In this document: one piece after another, positions 10,440 through 22,351 of the stretch
Numbering within the stretch: the stretch's first letter is position 1
Layout: every line of letters begins with the position of its first letter
Assembly: GCF_022201045.2 (NCBI RefSeq)
Contig: NC_068564.1
Coordinates: 28,487,001-28,551,000 of the forward strand
Direction of reading: 5' to 3'
From: Citrus sinensis
Taxonomy: Eukaryota; Streptophyta; Magnoliopsida; Sapindales; Rutaceae
Length of the DNA stretch: 64,000 bases
Position numbers and translations under genes: made by a program
The notes under the pieces: generated by a model
Databases searched by the model: none
Told to the model about the DNA's origin: nothing
The model's input: the letters and a program-made list of their open reading frames with translations, nothing else

Positions 10440-10930
10440 TTTCTCTTTGCCTTTTGAAATTCCCTAGACTATGACTAGAGTAATACCACCAAACGCCACC
10501 CAAACAAAAAAGAGAGAGAAAAGAGAAATTTTCTACAACTAGCCAAGACCGAAGAAATAGAAATAGTACATGCAGTTGTAGCCCGGCAGAATAGAGACAA
10601 GGAAAGTAGCTTCAACTTCGAGAGAGAAAAATCACTCAATCACCGGAGAGGAAGAAGAAAGCCAAGAGATGAGTTTTCCTTTTGAGGTTTAGGGTTCCCT
10701 AATGAGGAACAAACTCTTGGTTTATTAGCATTTAACGACATGAATTCCAAGGGTTTTATAACCATCAGTTTGAAATTCAAACGAATGGACAGATCACTGC
10801 CACATCACTCAGCCCGCAATTAAATGCGACACGACTCTTGAAAGCTGTTTTCTATCTTGAGCAAGCCAGAATTATTGAGTTTCTAGTATTGGTCCATTAC
10901 ATTGCCCAATACTAGAAACTGGAGAACCGG

Positions 10931-11664
10931 TGTTTGAGGGAAATCCACCAACGAGACCAGCCATGCCCTGGATGAGGAGTCAGCCTCCTTATAAGTTAGC
11001 AAGTGGGCAGAAATTTGGTGGCAGGTATCAACGAGTAGGAATCTTCTGCTCGGTCACGAGGACGCCCTATTCTGGACCATAGCGGTTCTTGCTGAAAGCC
11101 ATTCTTGCTGAAGATCTGAGCTAACAGACCCGATCCATAACGGTTAACAAGACGTGCACTTCTATCCGAGAATTTAGGCACGAAGCTCACTCAGCCACAA
11201 CTACGATAGTAAAGCACCCACTTTCGAGAGCTGGGGAAAGTTATGGACGTGGATCGTGGGGGGGGGGGTGGATTCGTAGGAAGGCTATAAAAAGGTAATC
11301 GAAGAAGGTAAACGGTTTAGACATTTTCACATTAGAATTTAAGGAAAAACATCTTTATTGAGAGAAGAGAGAAAAACTCAAAGGTATTTTTTATTGTCTA
11401 AGAGATTAAAGAACATCCACGAGATTAATGGCCGAGTTTCCCACAAAAATAAATCAACATTTCTGACTTAAGCGTCAGAGGGTTTTCCCGGCGTGCTCTG
11501 ACCAGTTTCTGTGTGCGCGGGAGTCTGCTAAAGTAGAAGTCATACGGGGCATTGTTCTGCTCAATTAGAAGGGTTACGAGAAGAATCTGCTGTTGGTCGT
11601 GAATTCAGGAGTTGAGGAAAGATCCTGGTCATGAACGAGCAGACACCAGAATCTCGCATCAACA
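10931..11664 (+). repeat. 3' LTR of element B
   Basis: It starts TGTTTGAGGG after a purine-rich tract (AAACTGGAGAACCGG) and ends ATCAACA. It has a TATA box at 11286-11295 (TATAAAAAGG) and a 'CTGACTTAAGCGTCAGAGGG' phrase near 11464, close to the TTGACTTGAGCGTCGGAG signature of Tat LTRs. Length is about 734 bp. Confidence 0.75.
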
Positions 11665-13434
11665 TAATGTATTAATTTTGTTCCACTAATTTTAATTAAT
11701 AGTACATAATATTTATCTTAAGAAAAATAAATCTAACCATTTGTTAACCGTTTTAAGGGGTGATAGAAATTTTATAAAATGGTAATGATAACCTTTAGAG
11801 TTTGAAACAAGAGTGATGGTAGAGTAACGATGAGCAATTAATTGAGTGGTTGGTAATTTTTTATAAGATTCAAATGAATTAATTGTATTATCTTACCAAC
11901 AATTGATGAATACTATATTATTTAAGATAATTTCTTTTTAAGATAAAGGATTTGAGATGTGTAGTACCACTCTCGAAATAATTACACTTGAATAACATGT
12001 TTATTTAAAAATTATTTTTCAATCCTCTTTTGAATTTGCAATATTATTATTTTTCTTTAAATAAATGTTTCAAAAAGTTATTACTATTAAGAATAAAATA
12101 TGATACCTAGATGATTATCTAAACCAAATCAAATAAATAAGCTGTAATTATAAAATTTATATAGTGCAATACCAAAAAATGATACTAACTTAGTACATAC
12201 GTTTAACTAAATGTCATAAATTGAATCAATAAATTCATGGGTGAAATTGTTTGTAACATAAAAAAGACTTGATCACCTACATTTTAATAAAACTTAATAT
12301 AACATATTAGAATAGCCACTATTGTGTATACTATTAAGGATATACGTATATTATTTTAACACCCATTTAGTACATCTATACTACAAAATTATGGTTTATA
12401 TTACAATTAATATTATTCATGGTGGAAAACTATCCAAGGCTTATAAAATTTAAGTTTCACAAGCTCATTTCATTTTAGTTTCCAATATCACTTTGTTGTT
12501 TTCAGAAAAGTTAAATCTAACATATATTATGTTCTTGATTAGTTTTAGTGTATGAATCATGAAATATTATTTTGTTGATATTCATTGATTGTGGTTTTAC
12601 ATTTTATGTCACTAAGATTCATTACCTTAACGATGGTAATTAATTGTGACAATCGATAAAATATTACCCCTAATAATATTCGTATGGGAATGAATGGAAA
12701 AAAAACTAACTCGTTTATTTTTATATTTTCATTTTAAAAGCATGGTTTGTGATATTTTAATTTAAATTTTGACACAAAATATGAACTATTAATCTCTTAT
12801 AATCGAATGGTTGATATTGAAAGTCAATATAACATTTTATGATGTTAAATCATCCACCAGTAATTGAATTGTATGAAATCAAAGGCTTCAATTTTTTGTT
12901 AAAATTTAGGTTCAAATGGCTAAACTCTAAAAATATATATCTAGACCATCATGTAGTCATATAACATATATAGCTGTGATGTAAATATTTCTCATTTGTT
13001 ATCAAACTCATATAGTATATGTAATAATCTATACATATATATATATCTAATAATTTATTACAATGTACTAATGGTTTTATAGTAAAATTCATATCTTTAT
13101 AGTAAGATTCATATAATATAAATTATTTCAATGACTTACCACCTAATTACATTTATTTCAAAGCTATTATATTTCTAAGTGTAAAAGTGAAAAAAAAAAA
13201 AAAGTAAAATTGTAACACTACAGATGGTACGTAACATTTACAAACATAATATTTCAGTTTCACTTTCCCACTAAAAGCTCATCAAAATTTGGAGCAACAC
13301 GTCATAAAAAAATAAGCCGACTTATCATCCCATTAAAATTAAGAAAAACGACAAGACGTTTCAACAAAATTAGTTCCCTAAGTCGTCTAATGAGTTTTTC
13401 TTAACTTCGACGGTCACAACTTCGAGCTGCCGCG
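11665..13434. other. AT-rich intergenic sequence upstream of the cysteine synthase-like gene
   Basis: No gene, repeat array or transposon end was seen. The last 250 bases should hold the promoter of the downstream gene but contain no clear TATA box. Confidence 0.5.
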
Positions 13435-16400
13435 ATGGCGCCTGTGACCGTGAGAGCCACGGGAGCTATTGGAGCAGCTGCCGGCATCGCCATCGCCGTC
13501 GTCACTTACTGTACTCTCTATAAGCCCAATAAAAATCGAAACTTTCGATCAATCTTCTTCAACAAGAAGAAGAAACTGAAACCGAGAAGAGGCCTCGTGG
13601 ATGCCATTGGGAACACTCCTGTGATTCGAATCAACAGCCTCTCCGAAGCCACTGGCTGTGAGGTAAGTTCTGTTCTCGATCTTTTCCTCTCTTCAAGCTT
13701 CAATTTTTTATCCTTGTTTCATTTCAAGCTTTGAATTTTTTTTTTTTTTTGCCTTTTCTAATGCTATTGTAATATTGTTGATTTCTGTTTTTGAATTTAG
13801 CCACTGATTTTTACTTTTGATGTTTGGTTGGCTTGTGGGTTGTTTTAGATTCTTGGAAAGTGCGAGTTTTTGAATCCAGGGGGCAGCGTGAAAGATAGAG
13901 TTGCTGTCAAGATTATTGAAGAGGTAAATTGTTTTAATTCTCTATTTTATTGCTTTGAAATTCTGAGAAATAAAATCAGAAAATGTTGTATTTGATTTAT
14001 GTAAACGGTTATAATTTTTCTGACGTTAATGGTGTTTCGAGATTTTAGCTTGCATTGCTTGTAAATGTTGAATAACTTGGTAGTTGCTTCATTTTCCTAA
14101 GGCATAATGTACATCGTGTTACTTTGTGCAGGCTATTGAATCCGGCAAGCTAACTCGGGGTGGGGTGGTTACTGAGGGGAGTGCTGGAAGCACCGCCATA
14201 AGCCTCGCTACAGTTGCTCCCACCTATGGATGCAAATGCCTTGTTGTTATTCCTGATGATGCTGCCATAGAGAAGGTATGTATTTATGTACTTTTAATGA
14301 GTTCCCAGACATTTGAATGTATGCTTCATACTCTCAGGTTTTGTTGCATTATCTTTAAAAGACTTTGAATAGTTAGAGTATACTCAGGGCATTGAAAGAC
14401 ATATTTCCTTGAGAGTCCTGTTGCTGCCTTGTGTGAGATATCTGTATCCTAGACAATTTTTTATGATGCAAGCTAAAAGTATCAAAGAGATTATTGTTTC
14501 CTAGGCAGATCCTATAATCAATTTTGAATACATATTTAGTTATCTACCATAGTCTGCTAAGTATAACTTTGTTAATAATTCTAGGGAAATTATCAATCGT
14601 ATACCCTTAGTTTACTCCATTATCAAATTTACTACAACACTTTCAGGACATATCAGTCATCCTCCCTAAGTTGACAAAATATATATGTCGTCCACCAAAC
14701 TGTTAGTTGCCATTTAAATATGATGATGTCAGAGGGGTAATCTAGTCTTTTTATATGATACAAGTGATAATTTAAGGGTATATAAGTGATAATAAGAGAT
14801 TTTAAGGGTATATAAGTGATAATTTTCAAGGGTAAAATCGTCAATTCGTTACTGTTCCGTTAACTTTCAAACGGCAGCTAACGGTTTAGTGGACGGCAGA
14901 TAACTTTTGTCAATTTAGGGTGGACGATTGATGCACCCTTAAAGTGTTGTAGTATTTTTTATAAAAGCACAAATTTAGGGTATACGAATGATAATTTCCC
15001 ATAATTCTATCAAAAAAAAAGGATGTGCTCCTTAAATTTCCTTTGTATTATTGATTTTATTTACATTACAATTATGGAAGGTTGACATGCAACTTATTTA
15101 TGCATTCTAAAAGGTGGCAATGCAGCAGTTAAGTACCTGGAAAGTGATACATCCCTTAGACCGAACTACTGAGATGGATTAAACTTATTGTTTAAACTCA
15201 TTGAACATGTAGGAGATGAACCCTATTGTATTCTTTGCAATCATTTTGCCCTTTGTTTCTTTGTACTGCAATGCATTAAACTGTGTCTCTCTTGAAACTT
15301 TTCTCAGTCTCAAATACTTGAGGCTCTTGGAGCTACTGTAGAAAGGGTGAGACCAGTTTCAATTACACACAGAGACCACTTTGTCAATGTTGCAAGGAGA
15401 CGGGCATTGGAAGCAAATGAGTTAGCATCAAAGCGTAGAAGAGCAGTCGACAAGGATGGAAAAGAGCTAGAGCATATCAATGGTTATGGATCTGATGGAG
15501 CAATACAAAGTTCAAAGTTTCCAAGTGATTGTACTGGTGGTTTCTTTGCAGATCAGTTTGAAAATTTAGCAAACTTCAGAGCGCACTATGAGGGTACTGG
15601 GCCTGAGATTTGGGAACAGACTGGTGGTGAATTAGATGCATTTGTTGCGGCTGCGGGCACAGGTGGCACTGTGGCTGGGGTTTCCAGGTTTCTCCAGGTT
15701 TCATTCTTTTCCTTTTCTCATTTGTTATTCATATTATGCTGTCAACGTTGCTTAAATTCTCCGAAACATGTTCAACAGGAAAATAATCCCAACATCAAAT
15801 GCTTTCTGATTGATCCTCCTGGTTCTAGTTTGTTTAACAAGGTAACTAGAGGAGTGATGTACACTAAAGAGGAAGCTGAAGGACGAAGATTAAAGAATCC
15901 ATTTGACACAATAACAGAGGGGATCGGAATCAACAGATTAACTCAAAATTTTATGATGGCAAAACTTGATGGGGCTTTTCGAGGCACAGATAGGGAGGCT
16001 GTTGAAATGTCAAGGTTAGTCCACGCTAAGCTCTTTCATTGTTGAGAGGGTTTAGATTCTTTGGATATTGAGGAATCAAAGATGGTGGAATTATGCTGCT
16101 TGTATTTTTATTTTTGTCCCGATCTGGCTAATATGCTATTGTGAGGAATTCCTTATTTCCCACGTCTCATTTCTGTAAATGAGAATGTTTTCCTTCCATC
16201 CATTAATTATCATCAATAGACTGGTTTAGTCAGTTTTAACATATATACTCTTTACTTGTACAGGTTTCTTGTGAAGAATGATGGGCTCTTTCTTGGGAGC
16301 TCTTCAGCAATGAATTGTGTAGGAGCTGTCAGAGTGGCACAGTCGCTTGGCCCTGGTCACACGATTGTTACAATTCTGTGTGACAGTGGAATGAGGCATC

Positions 16401-16486
16401 TGAGTAAGTTTTATGACGTCCATTATCTGTCTCAGCAGGGTTTGACACCTGCTGCAGCTGGATTAGAATTCCTTGGCATCAAATGA
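13435..16486 (+). CDS. Membrane-anchored cysteine synthase-like PLP enzyme (At1g55880 type, 431 aa)
   Basis: Six exons: 13435-13662, 13849-13923, 14132-14275, 15308-15697, 15779-16014, 16264-16486; the joined frame is 432 codons with stop. It belongs to the fold-type II PLP family (O-acetylserine sulfhydrylase/cystathionine beta-synthase). Residues 11-29 form one hydrophobic segment followed by a Lys/Arg-rich stretch, so a membrane anchor is likely. The PLP lysine is K91 in NPGGSVKDR, and the phosphate loop is GTGGT at 266-270. The substrate loop reads TEGSAGST (115-122) where OAS-TL has TSGNTG, and an extra basic segment (ANELASKRRR) precedes the core. It resembles Arabidopsis At1g55880 and yeast MCY1 more than the cytosolic OAS-TL enzymes. 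Actual activity is therefore uncertain. A MULE-MITE lies in intron 3. Confidence 0.9.
14584..15000. mobile_element. MULE-type MITE in intron 3 of the cysteine synthase-like gene
   Basis: The inverted ends GGGAAATTATCAATCGTATA and TATACGAATGATAATTTCCC bound 417 bp. A 9-bp target duplication ATAATTCTA is exact (14575-14583, 15001-15009), which is the Mutator signature. Inside are repeats of 'AGGGTATATAAGTGATAA'. There is no coding capacity. Confidence 0.9.
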
Positions 16487-17247
16487 AATTTGAGGATGCC
16501 TGAGATCACTGTTCCTGTACATTCCCACCGCTCGAAAAGCATTTTATTCATCAACATATTATTTGTGAGAGGTTGCCTTAGGGGATGTGACCTGAAAATT
16601 TTGCCAATGAGTTGTTGAGCGGTAGCATTGGGCGGATCAAGCACAAATCATTTTCTTGAGGGTGCAAATTCAGATTGATCGTGATTATTTTTAATTTTTC
16701 ATACAGGTATTTATTCAAGTCATTATTTTGATAGGAGTATTCTTTAGGAATATTTAGTTATTTTTTATGATCAACTTCATTTCTGCATTACAAGTAACCA
16801 GTAAAACCTTATTATTTTGGCATGCAAATATCTAATTGAATGTTTAGAGCATTATAATTTATTTCGAGATACTGAGCTACCTTTATTTTCCATTGACCTG
16901 AAGCTTACACTGTTTTGAAACAAATCATTTTGCCACAAGCACGTAATGGCATTAGTCAATTTCAGAAAGACATAATCTTCAATGTATTGCTTAATGCCTG
17001 GTCCCTTAAAAGACCACAGAGAAATCAAAACAAGAACTTGACTTTAACATAATTTTTTTTTCTGCAATGCTTTCTGCAATAACGATGATGATAACAATTA
17101 ACAGCGAACAGTTTAACCGAAGACTTATTGTAGAAATACATAGCTCAATAAAATGTTGTGTACAATGAGATTAAACTTTAATGGCAGCGGTTTCCACCAA
17201 AGTCAAATTTGTCAACAGGTAAATATCCAAGCTAACCAGAACTCCAA
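16487..17247. other. Convergent gap between the cysteine synthase-like gene and the small minus-strand gene
   Basis: It contains both 3' UTRs. Nothing else was recognised. Confidence 0.5.
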
Positions 17248-19372
17248 TCACTGGGGGTTCCACCTCTCAAATTGTGACTCATGGCAATGTGGGTCAAGCC
17301 AATCCCTATTAGAACCCTTTGACATGTTGGCACTTACTCTTCCGCCACCACCCACAAGCTCTCGCAGATTTTCCACCTTATTCTCCCGCCCAGGCCCACT
17401 TGTCCTCCGGTCAGCTTCCTTCAGTTTCTGTTTAAATCGTTGCTTTCGGCTAGAGGAGTTCAACTCCTGATGCTTTGGATGTGAAGGTGGGGCACCATGC
17501 GGTCCTAGATAGATGTTCTCTTCTTTTTTACCCTTTTTAGAGATAAAAGGCAACGAACAGATATAATCAAGTGTCGCTATTTATGGTACTATACTTGATA
17601 GGATAAAAGCTTCAAAGGAAAAGTTACCATGTATTCATGCTTAATGTATATTTAACTTTTTCTCTTTCTCCTGTACTTCAAAAATAGAGAAATGGAACAG
17701 GCACTGACCTTTGGGGAAGGAGGTTTCGAACTTTCCACTTCTACAGCATCTCGTTTACTTTGATCTGAGTCCCCTATTCCCAAGCTTGGAATCACAAATC
17801 CATCCGTGTCTGAATTAAGCATCACAAACATTAAAACAATTAATTACCTTGATGAGGTCAATAATAGGACAAAGTTCATTCCATGCGTATTGCCTGCGTA
17901 TAATACACAGCAAGGATGTAGCCAGAAAATTGTTTCAGCTGGGGCATATTCAGCGTATGACACAGACCATGAATACAGCTTAACTGACTGGACTAATATT
18001 TAGTGAGTGAGGTTTCCCATCCATATCCAAAACTTTTATCCTTTTTTTAAAAAAGATACAATACGATCTCAAAATATTCTAATAACAGTATATGACACTA
18101 CAACAATATTATATTATTATTTATCGGTAGATTTTTAGTAATTACCGTTACCCTAGCAAGGTTTTGTGTTCTGAAAGTCAATACGATAATATAAAACATT
18201 TTCATGGATACAACTAAGAAGAAGAAGAAGAAAATGAGGGAAAAAAATAAAGAACCTTATTTTTTATGGTTTCATGTTTTTTAATTAACATCTTGTTTAG
18301 ATAAATTTCTTTTGTCTTCATTTAGGTGTGGCTAATTCATGTTTATAGAATCCAAATACCTAATAAATTTTTAATATTTGTTTTTCTTAAGGAGGGTTAA
18401 AATTTGAAACTCGTCACAATTACCTTGGCAATTTTAATAATTTTAATATTGAGCTGTGGCACTATCACAAATGCAAAGCAATTATGGACTGACTTAAAAT
18501 TACTCTTCAAATTTTTCCAAAGCCAACTGGGCCCATGCCCCAGCTGGTCTTTGACCCGGATAGTCCTATACTGGCTCCATCAGTGATATGTAGTCCACTC
18601 TCAGGGAACTACTATTTAAGAAACATGAACCGGCTATCGGACCATACAAAATTCTAACTACTTCCCACCATTTCATTCTAAACCAATCCACAATGAAGTA
18701 AAAGTTTGACTCATCGAATGCAGTAAAGGAGAATAAACTAGAAGTAAGCAGTGGGCACCCAAAAAAAGAAATTATTGAAATGTCAAAGACATTTAGGTTG
18801 CAAAAGAAATTTGATTAGAGCATTCTTCAGATACAATCCGGCATACGTAAACAATTAGATGTTATGACAACTCCAAATTAAAATATTAAAAATGCACTCT
18901 TTTCTTCAAAGCCTTAAAAAACTTGCATTTTGGGACAGAATTACACTCTCTCACATAAATTCATGTCAAATTAAGTTATTCGTAAATTGATAAAATGCAT
19001 GATTATCAATAACTCAATACAAAATCAACATACCCACCAATCAAATCCTATCAAATAATACAAAACAAACCTGCCACATGGCATTACTCCTATACTAACA
19101 GTGCCTACAATAATTTTTTAAAAATAAAATAAAATCCAAACTTCACCCAAATCAATTCATTCCCATGTCAACCTTAATTCAAAACTTAAACAAGAAACGC
19201 AGATCAAATATAACCATATTGAGCACAAAGAATATAGAAAGATCCAAACTTTTTAAGAAATTCCTGCATTTTCTAGCGAACCAAACAGAAAAATTGGAAA
19301 TTTCTTTTATTGCATACCCCACTCGTCTTCTTCTTCGATCTGAGGAGTGGTGTGCACTGGAGAGGGTTCCAT
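17248..19372 (-). CDS. Conserved small plant protein of unknown function (146 aa, 3 exons)
   Basis: On the minus strand the exons are 19372-19318, 17809-17709 and 17532-17248. They splice in frame into 147 codons with stop. The start is the ATG giving MEPSPVHTTPQIEEEDEW; a slightly earlier ATG is in another frame. Order: an acidic N-terminus, then DTDGFVIPSLGIGD, a Lys/Glu-rich stretch, GPHGAPPSHPK, a strongly basic helix (SSRKQRFKQKLKEADRR), NKVENLRELVGGG and a C-terminal DWLDPHCHESQFE block. There are no membrane segments or signal peptide. The basic helix suggests a nuclear or nucleic-acid-associated protein, but this is inference and I do not recognise a named domain. Intron 1 is about 1.5 kb. 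Confidence 0.8.
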
Positions 19373-20973
19373 TGGACGCTGACGATCATGGATTTCAATG
19401 GCCAAAGGGCGATAAAGCCCGGATGGGGAGCGAGATCAGATCAAAATCAATCACCGAAACCAAACCCCAAGTCAAGCAATCTGTGACCGTTTGATTATAT
19501 AAGAGCTTAAATACTGATGAATTAACAAATATGGAAGGTTTTTGCTTTCATTTTCAACAATCCCTAACCCTAGACTCGGTTATATATAAACTATATGCAA
19601 AAAAGACGGTTGTGTTTAATTTTTATTATGATTTGACCCGTGCACAATTTCCATATTGCCTAAATTACCCTTTTCGTTTTCATGGGATTGGTTTTTGGAT
19701 TGAGCCATTGTGCTTAGAATTCAGGATAGTTTTGTCATCAACGTCATTGATTTGTCTAAAAATTCATATGATGTGCGGTGTTGATTCGGTTGGAGTAAAA
19801 ACGACAAAAAAGAAAAAAAAAAAGGAAAAGAACATAAAATCTAATCGATATGGTAGTAGATTTGCAAAATTGAATAAATATTTTGTAATAGATTGTTTTT
19901 TGAAAATCAAGTAATCAAATCTTGTTGTGACATCATCTCTATAAACTTGTATTTACTAATATCATGGCTAATAACACGATATTAATTTATGCACCCCAAA
20001 AAGCAATGTTTTATTGCTTTTGCCTATTGAATTGAAAAATGTACATGCACCCTACGCACACATCATTACAAAAATTGCACGAGTGACATCATTAGGGGAG
20101 CAAAGAAATTTTTGATAGATACTACATGTGTGCTCTCAAAGCACCCTTTTTTTTTTTTTTTTTTTTTTTTCCTTCCACCAAGCTATCAAGTATCAACCAT
20201 TTCTAATTTAGGAGACAATAAAGATGCTGCTTAATTGGCATTGGCATGTACTTTTTTACAAACCAACAAAAATTTTGAAAGATGAGATCACTCTAAAATG
20301 AAGATGAAAGAGTGGTCTTATGTTTGTTGAAATTAAAGTGCATGCATGAGTATAACTACGCTCTCTTTATCATTTTGGGTGGGTGAAATCTAGCTCAAAA
20401 AGACCAAAAAAAAAAAAGGTTAATGAATGCAATCGGTGGCATGAAATTAAAGCTTTCTCTTTTTCATAAAGAGGGGCCATTCGTTCATTGATTTCATTCA
20501 AGATTTCTCAACAGTGTTACATAGATGCCCTGCACTTGGCCTTTTCGCATTACTTCTGCGGGTTCGTTTGCTTGTGAAGTAAGGCAGGCAATGGGGTTAC
20601 CCGACGTTAACAGCCAAAAAAGATGTCTTCACGGTAATGGGCGCCCTTCTGCCTTCATGAGGGGCGATGAAAATGGAACAACATGACAATATCATTACAT
20701 TTCCATGGGCTTTATTGCAGACAAACGAAAATGGGCAGGTCATAATCACTGAGACCTCTTCTTTTTGATTTATCGTATCTGCCAAATTTGTAGATCGGTT
20801 CTATTTTCACCCCCGATTTAACTTTTGCAAAACATGCCAGGCAAGTTGACCTCTCGAGTAGGTAAATATTTAATTGGTTTTACAGTGTCATCATGATCAG
20901 CGAGACGTGTTGCACATGGATTGGCAATTCCAAGACTTTTTATGTCTGTGAAATGATAAATGTTGAAAAAAAA
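19373..20973. other. Intergenic, no gene seen
   Basis: The upstream region of the minus-strand gene lies at its left. A 28-base T-run is near 20142-20170. A less AT-rich stretch at 20520-20720 has no convincing coding frame. An open frame at 19531-19914 has no recognisable content. Confidence 0.5.
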
Positions 20974-21876
20974 GGGTTATTTCCACCCAGCCTCTAAATG
21001 TTTTGACATTTTCTACCGCGTATTTATATGTTTTGACATTTTTCATTGCGCACCTAATTCAGTTAATATGATAGTTATGTTTAACGGAATTATTTGAAAT
21101 TTGATTAAATATTCGAAATACCTCTTATCTTGAATTAAATAGGAATGGTAATTTGTAGGCTTGGGTCTAGACTTCGAAAAGTCCAAACCCACATTATTTA
21201 AACAAAGCTCAGGCCATTTTAGACGGGCTCAGGCTTTTCTTATTAATTATAAAATGTTTTTTAATTAAGAAAAAAATTAATTTAAAGATAATTATCTAAT
21301 ATATAATAGAATAATAGTCCAATGCATAAAATATTAATAATACAACCTAATAAATAATAAATACTAATAATAAAAATTAAACTAATTTAGCATTTTAAGT
21401 TTTTCCTTTTATTTAAATTAAATTTATTTTTTATTTATAAATAAAAAAGCCTAGGCCAAGTCCGGCTTACTAAGCCCTTGTCTAGGCCCAACTTATGCAG
21501 GCTTTACATTTTTTTTGGTTCATATCCAGGGCCCCCTTGCAGAGCAGGCTTTATGTCTGAGCTTAGGCCGACCCGAGCTTTTTTACCAACTTATAGAGAA
21601 CAATTAAATGAGATAAAATGCTAATTTAATAATTAATATTTACATTAAAAATTCTTAATGAAAGGTAATTAATAATAATTCCATGAATTAACTTATCAAA
21701 TAAATTTAATTTATTATCATCAAATAATATTTAGGGTATAAACTTCTAAATTTATCCTTTGACTGTTAGAATAAACGGTCAAATTAACAGATTTAGGTGT
21801 GTGATAGAAATTATTGAAATATTTGGGGATGTGATGAAAAATGTTGAAATATTTGGGGACCGGACGAAATTAACCC
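20974..21876. mobile_element. MULE-like MITE with a decayed hAT MITE nested inside
   Basis: The ends GGGTTATTTCCACCC (left) and GACGAAATTAACCC (right) are inverted copies, and the adjoining 40 bases also pair (ATGTTTTGACATTTT against AAAAATGTTGAAATATTT). The possible 9-bp flanks are low-complexity A-runs, matching 7 of 9. The centre, about 21140-21600, looks like another TAGGGATGGCAA-family hAT MITE with Gly/Cys-rich 'GGGCTCAGGC/GCCTAGGCC' subterminal blocks. Confidence 0.65.
21140..21600. mobile_element. Decayed hAT MITE (TAGGGATGGCAA family), nested copy
   Basis: It begins TAGGAATGGTAA and ends near TTTTTTACCAACTTATA. Its subterminal 'GGGCTCAGGCTTTT' and 'GGCCGACCCGAGC' blocks resemble the copy at 52172-52726. 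The ends are too diverged to fix the target duplication. Confidence 0.5.
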
Positions 21877-22351
21877 AAAAACAAACTATTCTAGTGTTTT
21901 ACTTCTTTTAAGAGAATCAATTGCTGATAAGAACAAACTAGTATACTGTTGGTCCTTAATGAGAAATTGAACACAAGACCTTAGTTTACTATGTGTTTAT
22001 TTTCTAATGAAAAGGGCTGTATACAACAAGTGATTTCACCAGAAACAAGGTCCTAGAAAACTTGAAAAGCTCATTTCTCCAGTAGTCAACTGCAAATTTC
22101 CTTGGAAGCTCACCAAATCAGGCACAAAGATTCTGGTAAACCACTTTTGCTTCGTCTTCATACTTAGCGTACTCCAAACTCCATTGTAGCCTCTCTCTTT
22201 TTTATTTCTGAGCAGCAAAAACTTCATTGCTTTCCACTTTCCAGTCAATAAATATGAGTGACATACTATTACTACTTGCATTTGCTCCTCTCGGATAGTA
22301 GTAACCCTTCGTCGCATATCTTTTCTGCTATATATTTCTAGATCTCTGACG

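Larger units (their letters stand above)
5840..11664 (+). mobile_element. Element B: Ty3/gypsy Tat-lineage retrotransposon, 3' part, interrupted by element A
   Basis: In order this portion has the end of pol (RNase H then integrase), a 127-bp tandem-repeat array, an antisense additional gene, a 3' LTR and the element end. The layout, with an antisense gene between pol and the 3' LTR, is known from Tat elements such as maize Grande. The part upstream of RNase H must lie beyond the left window edge, on the far side of element A. The coding parts carry several breaks, so the element is a fossil; only one LTR is visible so age is not estimated. Confidence 0.85.

Noticed and set aside
19531-19914. 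127-residue plus-strand frame
   Set aside because: No recognisable domain, biased composition, ends in a Lys run; most likely chance.
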